Assembly (NCBI GenBank): GCA_017429505.1
Contig: JAFROW010000005.1
Coordinates: 1-64,000 of the forward strand
Direction of reading: 5' to 3'
Origin: Clostridia bacterium
GTDB lineage: Bacteria; Bacillota; Clostridia; TANB77; CAG-508
Length of the DNA stretch: 64,000 nucleotides
Positions 37,601-46,700 of the stretch are shown piece by piece (the first letter of the stretch is position 1; every line of letters starts with the position of its first letter). Below the pieces are notes generated by a model that was not told the DNA's origin, did not search any database, and saw only the letters and a list, made by a program, of their open reading frames with translations. The position numbers and the translations under genes were made by a program.

Positions 37601-38835
37601 TCTATGTTTTGTTTATTTAATTTTATATTTTTATAATCTATATTTGCCAAATCTAATCCAGATTCTGTTACATATTTGGATTCATCTTCTGTAATTATTA
37701 AATCACCTACCATTTCTGCATTATCTATAAATACTGTTGTAAAAGAAGTATATTCTCTTTCTTCTCCTGAATATAGCTTTCCCTTATATATTGATGTTTC
37801 TGATTCCCTTTTAGTTATTGTTGCACTTCCTTCAATTTCTTGGATTAATTGTACTTCTTGTTCTTGTGCTATAAAGTTTTTATTATCATAAGTATCTATT
37901 TTGCCTTGTACATTTATTTTCACATCATCTATATTAAGAGTTTCTGGCATTTCATAAGTTAAAACTAATATATCTCTTGTGTTTTTATTCCAACTTATTT
38001 TTCCTTCTATTTCAGGATTATCAATATTGATTATTACTTTATTATTCTCTATTCTATAGTTTTGTTCTGTAAATTGTTTATTACCATTTGTAGCATTTGT
38101 TGTTCTTTTGTGTATTTCTTTTATTATTGCCCCTTCTGGTATATTAGCAACAATCTCTGTGTTTTTTATTGGATAAGAATTATCTGATAATCTGTCTGCA
38201 ACTAAAATTTGTACTATTCTTTTACTACTTTCTTCATTTCTATAGATAGTATTTGTAAGAACTTTGGTCAATAACTCTGCTGTTGCATTTTCAGGTGATG
38301 TCCAATTAACTTTTATTTCTCTTTCGCATGATATTTTTTCATTATTTTTGCTATTATAATATATTCCTGTTAGATTTATTATAGTTGGACTATTTAAACT
38401 ACTTAAATCTATGCTATTTTCTTCAAAAAAATCTATTCCTACTTCTATTTTGGCTACTTCCTCAGTATTAATTGAATTCAAATATATTACGTTATTTTCT
38501 ACTCTTTTCACATACTGATTTGTAAAATCTTCTCTTAACTTAAAATTTGGATTTTCTAAATAGATTTCACCTTCAAAATATCCTTCGTTTTTTACAGCAA
38601 TTTCTATATTTAAACTCAAATCTTTATCATTTATATTTTTATTGATTTCTGTTGTTTCTCCTCCATCTTGTGAAACAAAATATGCTCTAAATTCAACATT
38701 ATCATTATTTGTAGCAAGCATATCTATTGCATATGTAATTGTCGCAACTCCTAATAAATTCAAGTATGTTGATGTCATAACAATAATTAATATGATTGCA
38801 ATTGTTTTTTGAATTATTGCATTTATTATTTTCAT
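34666..38835 (-). CDS. Surface protein A2: DUF11-like, membrane-anchored partner of B2
   Basis: The 1389-residue protein starts at the ATG at 38835, six bases after GGAGGA; the upstream ATG at 38850 overlaps that site. Its N-terminal hydrophobic segment is followed by AIDMLATNNDNVEFRAYF, matching A3 (AIDLLATQSDNVQFRAYF), and the family hallmark EIHKRTTNATNGNKQFT. DUF11-like domains occupy about 700-1100. A Pro/Thr/Glu-rich linker (about 1118-1180) replaces the SdrD B module present in A1 and A3. The C-terminal domain (FDLKLEKYVSKIAIS…TGLINNRAEITED) is strongly conserved with the paralogues and ends in a transmembrane helix with a basic tail, preceded by ISTG. Confidence 0.82.
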   Translation of the reverse strand: MKIINAIIQKTIAIILIIVMTSTYLNLLGVATITYAIDMLATNNDNVEFRAYFVSQDGGETTEINKNINDKDLSLNIEIAVKNEGYFEGEIYLENPNFKLREDFTNQYVKRVENNVIYLNSINTEEVAKIEVGIDFFEENSIDLSSLNSPTIINLTGIYYNSKNNEKISCEREIKVNWTSPENATAELLTKVLTNTIYRNEESSKRIVQILVADRLSDNSYPIKNTEIVANIPEGAIIKEIHKRTTNATNGNKQFTEQNYRIENNKVIINIDNPEIEGKISWNKNTRDILVLTYEMPETLNIDDVKINVQGKIDTYDNKNFIAQEQEVQLIQEIEGSATITKRESETSIYKGKLYSGEEREYTSFTTVFIDNAEMVGDLIITEDESKYVTESGLDLANIDYKNIKLNKQNIEYLLGNNWEIKITDQNGKEIFLTNSILSQESEYARLDENGIITCNFDEGTKRLKIETSKIYNNGILEIQETKQIRENNYGREKIKEIQRIKNTSEINYQSQNVFNAESEIELKETETKASLEISKTSLIDSNTNENIEIIAKLGANGENLNLYKNPKIDIIFPKEVSKVSVIQAKLLYKNGLEVRNKKIYRKEDGRIGLYIEFDGQQLMYDTNGGTEVHLYLNIDLNKLDQNKTDLIEMNYTNEIDETVSTQTKEVMMYANSKLIQPHFLKATISEGFEADITAIKGFSELQEGDEVYEGETIKYTITLNNNSGTDYNNIQVNATQTNGKVWDLVKVQLYNAMGEEVEPEDMYRLTDKDSINFEKINILKNGESIKLEYEATPDKLENETTKTTYGTISIVSEGGEINKTIKTPESTIKKAELELQIIEANTRQYKWKDDDAISSNINITNLTENEIQNAELKIVTSRNLGYDAYSENTKFLGLYKWKDIISIKNIEKNEQGQSILTLQISKIEPKETIQILNMPCVTNFNYENDFEYVKMLAYLVTAENNRYYSNTMNRAVYNAKENIELIQNVYNDGKQINENGKIDSSKDVQFVITIKNEEDKKIPIALCDTFPPLGVDIKEVKLEADGETKDITEDVTKSVLYTLIDLLPKKTITIRINTKINTGVMSSNVFENSVKVDIQGNNQKFYSTFKLNTDKKIDLNDDNGNNEPTEEPNKEQEETPNGNPSQTPEETPIQIPNTISEDTSKKGTDGNNDNSTITENNLTPSQNFDLKLEKYVSKIAISNEDGNKTYNFNDSELAKVEIRSKYLVGTKAIIEYKIKVTNVGDIAGYAKQIVDYKPTDLKFESKLNKNWYLSDGKIYTKALSKTKIEPGETKELILILTKTLTATNTGLINNRAEITEDFNDLRVKDINSIPGNKNSEENDLGQANVILTISTGEKIQNIITNLFIIVLTGIMVYCIKNIISEFRRKENV

Positions 38836-38866
38836 AGCTATTCCTCCCATAATATTTCTACTTTAA

Positions 38867-38895
38867 ATATTAACCTCTAATATTATTGAAGTCAA
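38867..38895 (-). promoter_or_regulatory. Promoter of the A2-B2 cassette
   Basis: Minus-strand TTGACT (38890-38895), a 17-nt spacer and TAATAT (38867-38872), about 30 bp before the start codon. Confidence 0.6.
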
Positions 38896-39045
38896 GAGTC
38901 ACATTTTTGCATTTTTTTTTTATACTAATTAACTACTTACGGAAGGATTTTTGCAGAATTATATAACATTTTTTTTAATTTTTCTTTACATTTTTGTAAC
39001 AATTAAATAAAAAATCAAATTTTTCTTAGGGACATTTCAATTTCT
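38896..39045 (-). promoter_or_regulatory. Upstream boxes of the A2 promoter
   Basis: TTACGGAA (38937-38944) lies exactly 41 bp upstream of the -35 box, and the palindrome TTACATTTTTGTAA (38986-38999) lies exactly 41 bp further. CTTAGGGACA follows at about 39024. Confidence 0.58.
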
Positions 39046-39154
39046 TAATTGTTGTATAAACTAATATAACATCAAAAATAAATGTAACAAATTTATACTC
39101 TAAAGAAGTAAAAATACTGTAACAAAAATGTAATATAATTTCACTCAAAAATAG

Positions 39155-39183
39155 TTGACTTTCAAGCATTTGATTGATAAAAT
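39155..39183 (+). promoter_or_regulatory. Promoter of the protease-VWA operon
   Basis: TTGACT (39155-39160), a 17-nt spacer and TAAAAT (39178-39183). TGTAACAAAAATGTAA lies 21 bp upstream (ending 39133) and another ATGTAAC occurs at 39082-39088. Confidence 0.6.
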
Positions 39184-39199
39184 TAATTTAGAAACACTA

Positions 39200-39304
39200 G
39201 ATAAGAAAAGTGGCTTTGCCACTGCGCAGATTGCAAAGCAATCGCGCGAATATAGGAAACTTTGTCTTTTTATATACGTAAAAATCTGACGATTTTTCCT
39301 ATAT
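39200..39304 (+). ncRNA. Structured 5' leader with three stem-loops
   Basis: The leader folds into GTGGC-TTT-GCCAC (39210-39222), then GCGC-a-GATTGC-AAA-GCAATC-GCGC (39224-39247). A third stem ATATAGGA/TCCTATAT (39250-39304) encloses AAAAATC-TGAC-GATTTTT and ends just before the ribosome-binding site. The first part recurs upstream of 53783. An attenuator or RNA switch is possible, and no known class was recognised. Confidence 0.5.
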
Positions 39305-39325
39305 AATAAAAGGAGGTTTTTTCTT

Positions 39326-41467
39326 ATGAAAAAACATAGTAAAATTATACTTATTTTTATATTAATTTTTATTATTGCTTATACTAATATAAGTTTTTCA
39401 GCAAATCTAAATAATAAAACAATATTAGAATCAAACAATATTGTTCTAGAAGATGGTTTTAAAAAATCAACTTTAAATTATATGTTAAAAAGTGGAGAAA
39501 GCTTACCAAGTTCATTTAATTTAAGAGAAGAATTAAATAATAATATAGAAGTTAAAAATCAATCACCAAATTCCAATTGTTGGGTATATGCTTATACTTC
39601 TGTATTAGAAACTACAATGGCTAGAAAAAATAACATACTAAACACCATTTATTCCCCAATGCATATTGACTATAAAACTAGCGAAATCTTTAATAGACAA
39701 ATTGGAGATGGAGGAGCATTTAATTTAGCACTTGCATATAGCGTTTCTGGATATGGTCCTGTTAATGAGAGTGATTTTCCAAAAGAAAGTGTGTATAATG
39801 GAAATACTCTTAAACCCAAAAATGAAATTAATCTAAACAAAGAAGCAAAAGCTAGAGTATTGGGTGCAAAAGTTTTCCCTTCTATTAATAAAACTTTTGA
39901 AAATTCTCAAATAAATTATACAGATGCTAAAGGAAATGCGTATACAGATTCTTCATTAACTACAACAAGAAATTTAATTAAACAACATTTAGTAGATAAT
40001 GGTGCTGTTTTTTCAGCAATTTATATTCAAAACACTGAAAAATGCAATGAGTCTACATATAACGGAAAGACTGTTTATTCATATTACTACAATGGAAACA
40101 ATGTTCCAGACCATGCTGTTACAATAGTTGGTTGGGATGATAACTTTCCCAAAGAAAACTTTGCTACAAACAATCAACCAATCCATAATGGTGCATATAT
40201 AGTATTAAACTCTTGGGGTAAAAATTTTGGAGATAATGGTTATTTCTATGTCTCTTATGATGATAAATTTATAGAAGAGGCAATGTCTGGAGTAACTGAT
40301 ATACAAGAACTAAATAACACAACAAAATATGATAAATTATATGAATATGATGAATTGGGTCTTACAACTTCTATCTCTGTAAATAATTCGGAGAAAGTAT
40401 ATTTAGCAAATATATTTGAAAGATCTTCAAATTCTTCTGAATATATTTCAGAAATTGGTCTATTTATAAATAAAGCAACAGGAGTAAAAGTATATGTCAA
40501 TCCTATTTCAGATGATAAAACAGTTTCAGAGGACAAGCTAGTTATAGAAAAAACAGGAAACAACGCATTAGAAGCAGGATATCACACTTTGCAATTCACA
40601 CCTGTAAAACTTACAGGCACAAAGTTTTCTGTAATAGTAGAATATATAAATGGTGACTCTAATATTTCCGTACCATTAGAAATGAATTTAGTTGAAAACA
40701 ATTTTAGCGGACAAAGTGCAGAATATAAAACAGCAACAAGTACTGCCAAATCTGAAAGAGGTCAAAGTTATATATACATGGGTAATAGTTGGACAGATTT
40801 AGTAGATTTAAAAGTTAATGGAATTACTATAAAAGACACAAATGCTTGTATAAAAGCTTTTACACGATTTACAAATAATTCTCAAGGAGAAAATCCAGGA
40901 CAAGAGAATCCTGGACAAGAACAGCCTCAGCAGGAACAACCTCAATCAGAAATATCAGTAAAAAATATTTCTCTTAATATGGAAACAGCGTCTATAGAAG
41001 TTGGAAGTAGTACAAATTTAATAGCAACAATTACCCCAAGTAACGCAACAAATCAAAAAGTAATATGGAAATCAGAAAATGAATCTATTGCAAAAGTTGT
41101 AAATGGAATAGTATACGGAGTTGCTGAAGGAACAACAAAAATTGTAGCTACAACCGAAGATGGAAATCATTCTGGATATTGTACAATAACAGTAATAAAG
41201 AAAACTAATACAGCAGATGATATATATAAAGAATCTCCTTCAGGAAATAACTCAAAAACTCCAACAGAAACCACACAAGATAAAACACCAGACACTATAA
41301 CTACTAAAGATATTTCTTCAGTAACAGAAGAAAAAAGTACTCAATCATTGCAAGTTACAAAATTACCATATACTGGTATTAATAAAATTGTAGTATTTGC
41401 AATCATAATATCAGTTATAATTGCAATATACACATACTATAAAAATAAAAAATATAAAAACATTTAG
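39326..41467 (+). CDS. Papain-like (C1A) surface cysteine protease, Big2 domain, LPYTG anchor
   Basis: This 713-residue protein starts behind AGGAGG with a signal peptide (about 1-27). The peptidase C1 domain shows the catalytic cysteine in NSNCWVYAYTSVLET (about 84), the histidine in PDHAVTIVGWDD (about 262) and the asparagine in VLNSWGKNFGDNGYF (about 293). A lectin-like beta domain (about 340-520) follows, as in other clostridial C1 surface proteases. A Gln/Pro/Glu repeat linker leads to a Big2 Ig-like domain (about 545-625) and a Thr-rich spacer. LPYTG, a hydrophobic helix and a Lys-rich tail form a canonical sortase signal. It heads an operon with the VWA adhesin. It could process the neighbouring adhesins or host proteins; this is inference. 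Confidence 0.9.
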   Translation: MKKHSKIILIFILIFIIAYTNISFSANLNNKTILESNNIVLEDGFKKSTLNYMLKSGESLPSSFNLREELNNNIEVKNQSPNSNCWVYAYTSVLETTMARKNNILNTIYSPMHIDYKTSEIFNRQIGDGGAFNLALAYSVSGYGPVNESDFPKESVYNGNTLKPKNEINLNKEAKARVLGAKVFPSINKTFENSQINYTDAKGNAYTDSSLTTTRNLIKQHLVDNGAVFSAIYIQNTEKCNESTYNGKTVYSYYYNGNNVPDHAVTIVGWDDNFPKENFATNNQPIHNGAYIVLNSWGKNFGDNGYFYVSYDDKFIEEAMSGVTDIQELNNTTKYDKLYEYDELGLTTSISVNNSEKVYLANIFERSSNSSEYISEIGLFINKATGVKVYVNPISDDKTVSEDKLVIEKTGNNALEAGYHTLQFTPVKLTGTKFSVIVEYINGDSNISVPLEMNLVENNFSGQSAEYKTATSTAKSERGQSYIYMGNSWTDLVDLKVNGITIKDTNACIKAFTRFTNNSQGENPGQENPGQEQPQQEQPQSEISVKNISLNMETASIEVGSSTNLIATITPSNATNQKVIWKSENESIAKVVNGIVYGVAEGTTKIVATTEDGNHSGYCTITVIKKTNTADDIYKESPSGNNSKTPTETTQDKTPDTITTKDISSVTEEKSTQSLQVTKLPYTGINKIVVFAIIISVIIAIYTYYKNKKYKNI

Positions 41468-41480
41468 GGGTGCTTTAAAT

Positions 41481-43745
41481 ATGCTAAAAAAAATCTTTAA
41501 AAATATAATAACTATTTTAATTATATTAACATTTGTTATACACTTTTCATCTACCATTGTTTATGCTAGCATTGTTGATTCTGCAAGAGGAGAAAGCGGT
41601 CCAGAGCCTCCTCCTGCTACTCCACCTGATGACTCAACATCTCAGCCTACAAATAAAAACAATAATATTAGAATTATATACAACAAAATAGAAGGAAATG
41701 TATATGAAGATTTAGGAACAACATTCTTAAAACCTAATGAAAAAGAATCTAATCATAAATTACAACCCATTTTTGGTGTTATTGTTAATTTATTTGATTC
41801 TAGAAATAATATTGTAAAAAGAACAACAACAAAAGCTGATGGAAGCTACACATTTACTAATCTTAAAGATGGCACATACCATACAGAATTTTGGTATGGG
41901 GACATTACAGGATCAAGCTCAAATGAAGATATAAAAAATAGAATTAAATATAATGGTCATGACTATATAGCAGTAAAAACACCTGCTCAAAAAACTTATC
42001 TTGACTCTATAGGCACAGAAATAAGAAATAGTGGAGAAGGAGCTATACAGGTATATCTTGCTATTGACTGCTCTTATAGTATGAGATATGAGTTCTTTGA
42101 ATCAACTCGTAAGCTAGATTATATTGTAGATGCAGCTGAAGACCTTTGCCAATCTTTGCTTGATTTAAATGATAATATTTATATTGGACTGATATTCTTT
42201 TCTGGAACAAATTATAGAGCTGTTTCTCTTACCAAAAATATTAATAATTTAAATGATGCATTAGAAGATATTAAATCCAATAATTGGTATACTCCAAATA
42301 CAGATATTTTAGGAGCTTTATCTAAAGCACAAAAGTCTTTTTATGGAAAAAATAATAGATATTTAATTTTATTATCTGATGGTATACCAACATCAGATGG
42401 AAAAACAATGGTTTACAACACTGATAATAATAGCACTATTATGAATAAACTAAATACAATTAGTGAAACTACGAAGAAACAATTAAAAAAATTAAAAGAT
42501 GATGGAATTACGAATATTTGTCTATTTACAGCAACAGATGAAGACGAGATTACAATTATAAACAAAGTCTTTAAGAATAATTCAAATGAATTTGGAATTT
42601 TTAATAACATTAATATTACTGTAAAAACAATAAAAGAAACCCTCCATAATTATATAAAGTCAAAAGCAGATAGTAAAGCTAAAGAATATACAACATCTCA
42701 TAATGTATTAGCTGGTTATGAAGATCCAAATAGAAGAAAAGAAGTCGACAATATGTTTGCATCATATGAAAACAAACTTGATTATAATAATACTATTATG
42801 TTTGATCAAATAGAAAACTATAATAATTTTAACACAGCAAAAAAATTAAGTGATGCAACAAAAATGCTTGTAAAAGGTGGAAGCAATTACATTATAAAAA
42901 ACACACTTCCTGAAAAAATAGAAATAAAAGACTCAGATGGAAATGTTATAAAAACAATTGAATATCAATTTGGAACATATACTGGAGACTTATGGTTAGC
43001 AAAAAGACCACAATTTCAGCTTTCAACAAAAATTACTGCAACACATTCTAAAATAATACTACCAGATATGTTTGTAACAGCTGAAGAAAGTAGAAAAGTC
43101 GGTGCTGGCATGAATGACTTTATTTTACACTATGTAGAGCCAGAAATATTTTATGGATCAACATTAGAACTAGAATATACTATTGCAATTCATAACAATT
43201 CTCCTTTTCAAAGTGACTATGCTGAAGTTTTAGTTCAAATTCCTAAAGAATTTGAATTAAAGTCATGCTCTTATCCTTATGAAAAAGTAAACACTCAAGA
43301 GTTGTTAAACAATAATTTAATTACAAGTGATATTAATAGTGAAAAAGAAACTTTCAAAATCACACTTGACAATAAAGGTCAAGGAAAAAATGGATTTTAT
43401 ATTCCGCCTGGAGGTAGCCATAATATTGCTGTTACAATATCTAGAATTACATCTGGTTTTTCTGATGAATCTATAGATAATATAGAACCAATATCTGCTG
43501 AAATTCTTAAATACTCAAATGGTGCAAATAGAAGAATGACATTTAATACTACTTCAACAAAAATGTTAGGTGTATACCCTGGAAATGGAACAGAGGTTGA
43601 TTTTGCAAATACTCTTACAAATTCAAAAATAATCATTATTCCACCTACTGGTGCATCTTTAAATCATATTGCTATAATCGCTGTAATTGCATTATTAGCT
43701 ATAATTATTGTATTATTAATATATAAACATTTAAAAAAGAATTGA
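41481..43745 (+). CDS. VWA-domain adhesin with SdrD B-like module and IPPTG anchor
   Basis: The 754-residue product starts at ATG 41481, 13 bp after the protease gene, behind AGGGGTG; an in-frame start at 41421 lies inside that gene and is rejected. It has a signal peptide, a Pro-rich segment (PEPPPATPPDD) and an SdrD/Cna-B-like module (about 65-130, EGNVYEDLG … DGTYHTEFWYGD). A von Willebrand A domain (about 190-400) shows an intact MIDAS: DCSYS, the threonine in PNTDILGAL, and LSDGIPTSDG. A region related to the C-terminal halves of the B proteins (TLELEYTIAIHNNS) precedes IPPTGA, a helix and a Lys tail. The layout resembles pilus-tip adhesins of Gram-positive bacteria. The stop codon lies inside the shared terminator. 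Confidence 0.87.
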   Translation: MLKKIFKNIITILIILTFVIHFSSTIVYASIVDSARGESGPEPPPATPPDDSTSQPTNKNNNIRIIYNKIEGNVYEDLGTTFLKPNEKESNHKLQPIFGVIVNLFDSRNNIVKRTTTKADGSYTFTNLKDGTYHTEFWYGDITGSSSNEDIKNRIKYNGHDYIAVKTPAQKTYLDSIGTEIRNSGEGAIQVYLAIDCSYSMRYEFFESTRKLDYIVDAAEDLCQSLLDLNDNIYIGLIFFSGTNYRAVSLTKNINNLNDALEDIKSNNWYTPNTDILGALSKAQKSFYGKNNRYLILLSDGIPTSDGKTMVYNTDNNSTIMNKLNTISETTKKQLKKLKDDGITNICLFTATDEDEITIINKVFKNNSNEFGIFNNINITVKTIKETLHNYIKSKADSKAKEYTTSHNVLAGYEDPNRRKEVDNMFASYENKLDYNNTIMFDQIENYNNFNTAKKLSDATKMLVKGGSNYIIKNTLPEKIEIKDSDGNVIKTIEYQFGTYTGDLWLAKRPQFQLSTKITATHSKIILPDMFVTAEESRKVGAGMNDFILHYVEPEIFYGSTLELEYTIAIHNNSPFQSDYAEVLVQIPKEFELKSCSYPYEKVNTQELLNNNLITSDINSEKETFKITLDNKGQGKNGFYIPPGGSHNIAVTISRITSGFSDESIDNIEPISAEILKYSNGANRRMTFNTTSTKMLGVYPGNGTEVDFANTLTNSKIIIIPPTGASLNHIAIIAVIALLAIIIVLLIYKHLKKN

Positions 43746-43770
43746 ACGAGAAATCGTTCAATTCTTTTTT
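43737..43770 (+). terminator. Bidirectional terminator between VWA adhesin and B1
   Basis: AAGAATTGAACGA and TCGTTCAATTCTT form a 13-bp perfect stem with a GAAA loop and T runs on both sides. It serves the convergent genes ending at 43745 and 43777. Confidence 0.9.
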
Positions 43771-43776
43771 AGTAGA

Positions 43777-46700
43777 TTATTTTACTACATATTTTTTTAT
43801 TACAACAACTCCTGCTGATAATATAGCAAGTGCTAATGTTCCAACAACTACATACATTATAATTGTTTGTCTATCTGCACCTGTTGGTGGTGTAATAGTT
43901 GCTTTAGCTTGTGCTTGATTATCTATTTTTGTTGTTTTAATTGTTTTTATGAATGTTTCTTTATCTTCACTATTATCTCTATCATCTGTTCCATTGTTTG
44001 TCGTTGTAATTTGTACATCATTTATATATTCCATATCATCATCTTGAGCAGATAGTAATCTATTTGCAACTAATGAAACTGTATCTGATGTCTTGCAATT
44101 ATTGTCTTTTCTTGTAGTATTTTTCTCTGTGTATAATTTTGTATTCCAATTGCTTAAGCTTATTATTGTTTTGTTAGATATGTCTTCATTTTGTAATATT
44201 GCTGTATCTGTTGATACATTAAATTTTGAATCTGATTTTTCTTTATCAAAGTCTAATACTTTATCTAAGTAATCAGTTAATTCATTTATTACAAGTGTAA
44301 CTTCTTTGTTTTCTTGTGATTCACCATACCAATAATACTCTTTATTATAGTAATTTACATCTGATGTATTTGTAACTTTAATTGCATATGTTAATTCAAA
44401 AGTTGCTCCTGAAATCATATCATCATGTAACTCTGCTCTAACATAAGTACTTCCACCATTTTTTACGTTGTCTAAATCACTTACTCCTTGCAAACTGTCT
44501 GTTTCTGGGTTTCCTTCAAATCCTATGTTGTTTTGTGCATTTACCAATCTTATATTTGTTATAATCTTTTCTATTTTTGCTGATTGAATTGGCATCTCTA
44601 TAACACCAAGGTTTAATCCTTCAAATTTATTGTTTGAAAGTTGTGCTTGAGCTCCATTTTCAGAAACTACTATGTCAGCTGTATTTGTTATTGTATTTTC
44701 AATTGTAATAGAAACTTTTGCTGTTCCTGCCATTATATTTTGTAGTGTTCCGTTATTTACTCCAATTCTTGTATCTAAATTATCTACTGCAACTGTTGCA
44801 TTTGTATTACCAAGTTTTTTGTACCATTCTGCATCTGTTCCGCCTTTTAAAGCTCCTTTTGCAGCTTCATTTGTTACTATTGTAGATTTGTAATCTAAAG
44901 CACTTAATGTACTAATTTCTTTTCCACTAATATCACAAATCTTTTGAGTTCCATCTCCATAGGTAAATCTTATTACATAATATCCAGGAACTACTCCATT
45001 AAATGTATAAATTCCGTCTGCACCTGTAACAACTACTGCTTTATTTGATATTGCTGTTCTTGCATTATCTCCCTCGCCTTGTGCACCATATAAGTTTGAA
45101 ACTGGTAGTTTTGTAATATCTGAAATATTTTCTAAAATATCAAGTAATTCTACTTTTACATCTTTAACAATGTTTTCTTTGTCATCATATACACCATTTC
45201 CAAGTTTTTGTCCATCATTTGTAACTACTTTATCTTCGAATACTTTTCCAGAAAGAATTCTTTCTTGTCCTAATTTAAAGATTAAGTATGGTGCATCTGC
45301 ATCTCTTGTATCATCTACTGTTCTATGTGTTTGGTCTTTTGTTATGTTGTTTTGCCAACTATAGTCTTTTCTTGTATATTCATGATATCCTATTGCCGTA
45401 GCTTTTGTTGGATATTCTTCTATAATTCCATAAGGATGATTTAGAATATCTAATATAGCATCATGGTTTACACTAAACTCGATAAATTTTGTTCCTGTCT
45501 TATTAGAGCCAATACCTGCTTCTTTTATGTCTTTTAAATATTCTTCTTTAATTATTGCAATTCCATCTTTTTCTGTCCAGTTTGAATCGCTTAATTTATA
45601 TCTCTTTGTGTCAAATTTATCTGTTAATTTAGAAATGTGTAATGCTTTTTCTTTGTATAGTTCATTATAATTATTTGCAGCATCTCCTGTTCCTATAGTA
45701 GTTGTATTTGTTATATCTATTCTGTATTTTACATATACTTTTAATTCTTCTGTACTATTTTTAATGTCATACGCTATATCTGATGGATAGATATCTGCTG
45801 TATATCCTGAAATAGTTCCTTTCTTTTGGAAGTTTACTTTTGGTGCTGCAATTCTACTTCTATCTCCTTGTCCTCCATAAGTATATGTATAATCATAACC
45901 TTTCATAACAATTTTTACAGAAGCTAAATTTTCGTCTATATTATAATCTGTATCAGGGATTCTTTTAATTCCTAAGTTAATATTATTTAAAAGATCTCCT
46001 TCTATTAATTTGTTATATAAGTTTCCAGATAAACCATAAGTTGTTTCTTTATCTGTTCCTTTATATGTTGTTGCAACTCCTGATAGTTTTGTATCTTCGT
46101 ATGCAACATTATCCATTATAGCTCTTGAGCCTTCTTTTTTGATGTCATTAGCATTTTCAGAATTGAATGCAACTGGAATATATTTATTTAAATCTTCTTG
46201 ATAATCTTTGCCTGTTGCATCTTTCATTCCAACCTTTACACCATTATAGTTAAATTCTACATAATAGTCTTTTAATTGTGATCTGCTAATTAAGTTTTCA
46301 AATAAATACTCCCCACTTGCATTTGTCTTCGTTGTAGCAATTGCATTTTTAGAAGATTTATCTATTAATTTTACAGTTACTCCTGCAACTTTTGCTTCTC
46401 TTGTATTATCATATAAACTATTAAAAGCTCCATCTTTAGTTGCTTGTGTATCAATCCACACATAACCTTTAATTGAAATTTTTTGTTCATTTGTTATTTT
46501 TCTTGATACTTTAGGTGAATTTGCATTTATTGTTGCTTTTCCATAAGGTACCCAATTATTCGTTTTGTCATAACCTTCTTGTTCTGCTAAATCATATCCC
46601 TTTGGAGGTGTAACCTCATAAATCTTGTATGTGCCAAACTTTAAGCCTGAAAGAGTTATAGGTGATGCATAAGTTTGTGCACCTTCTAAAGAATTATTAT

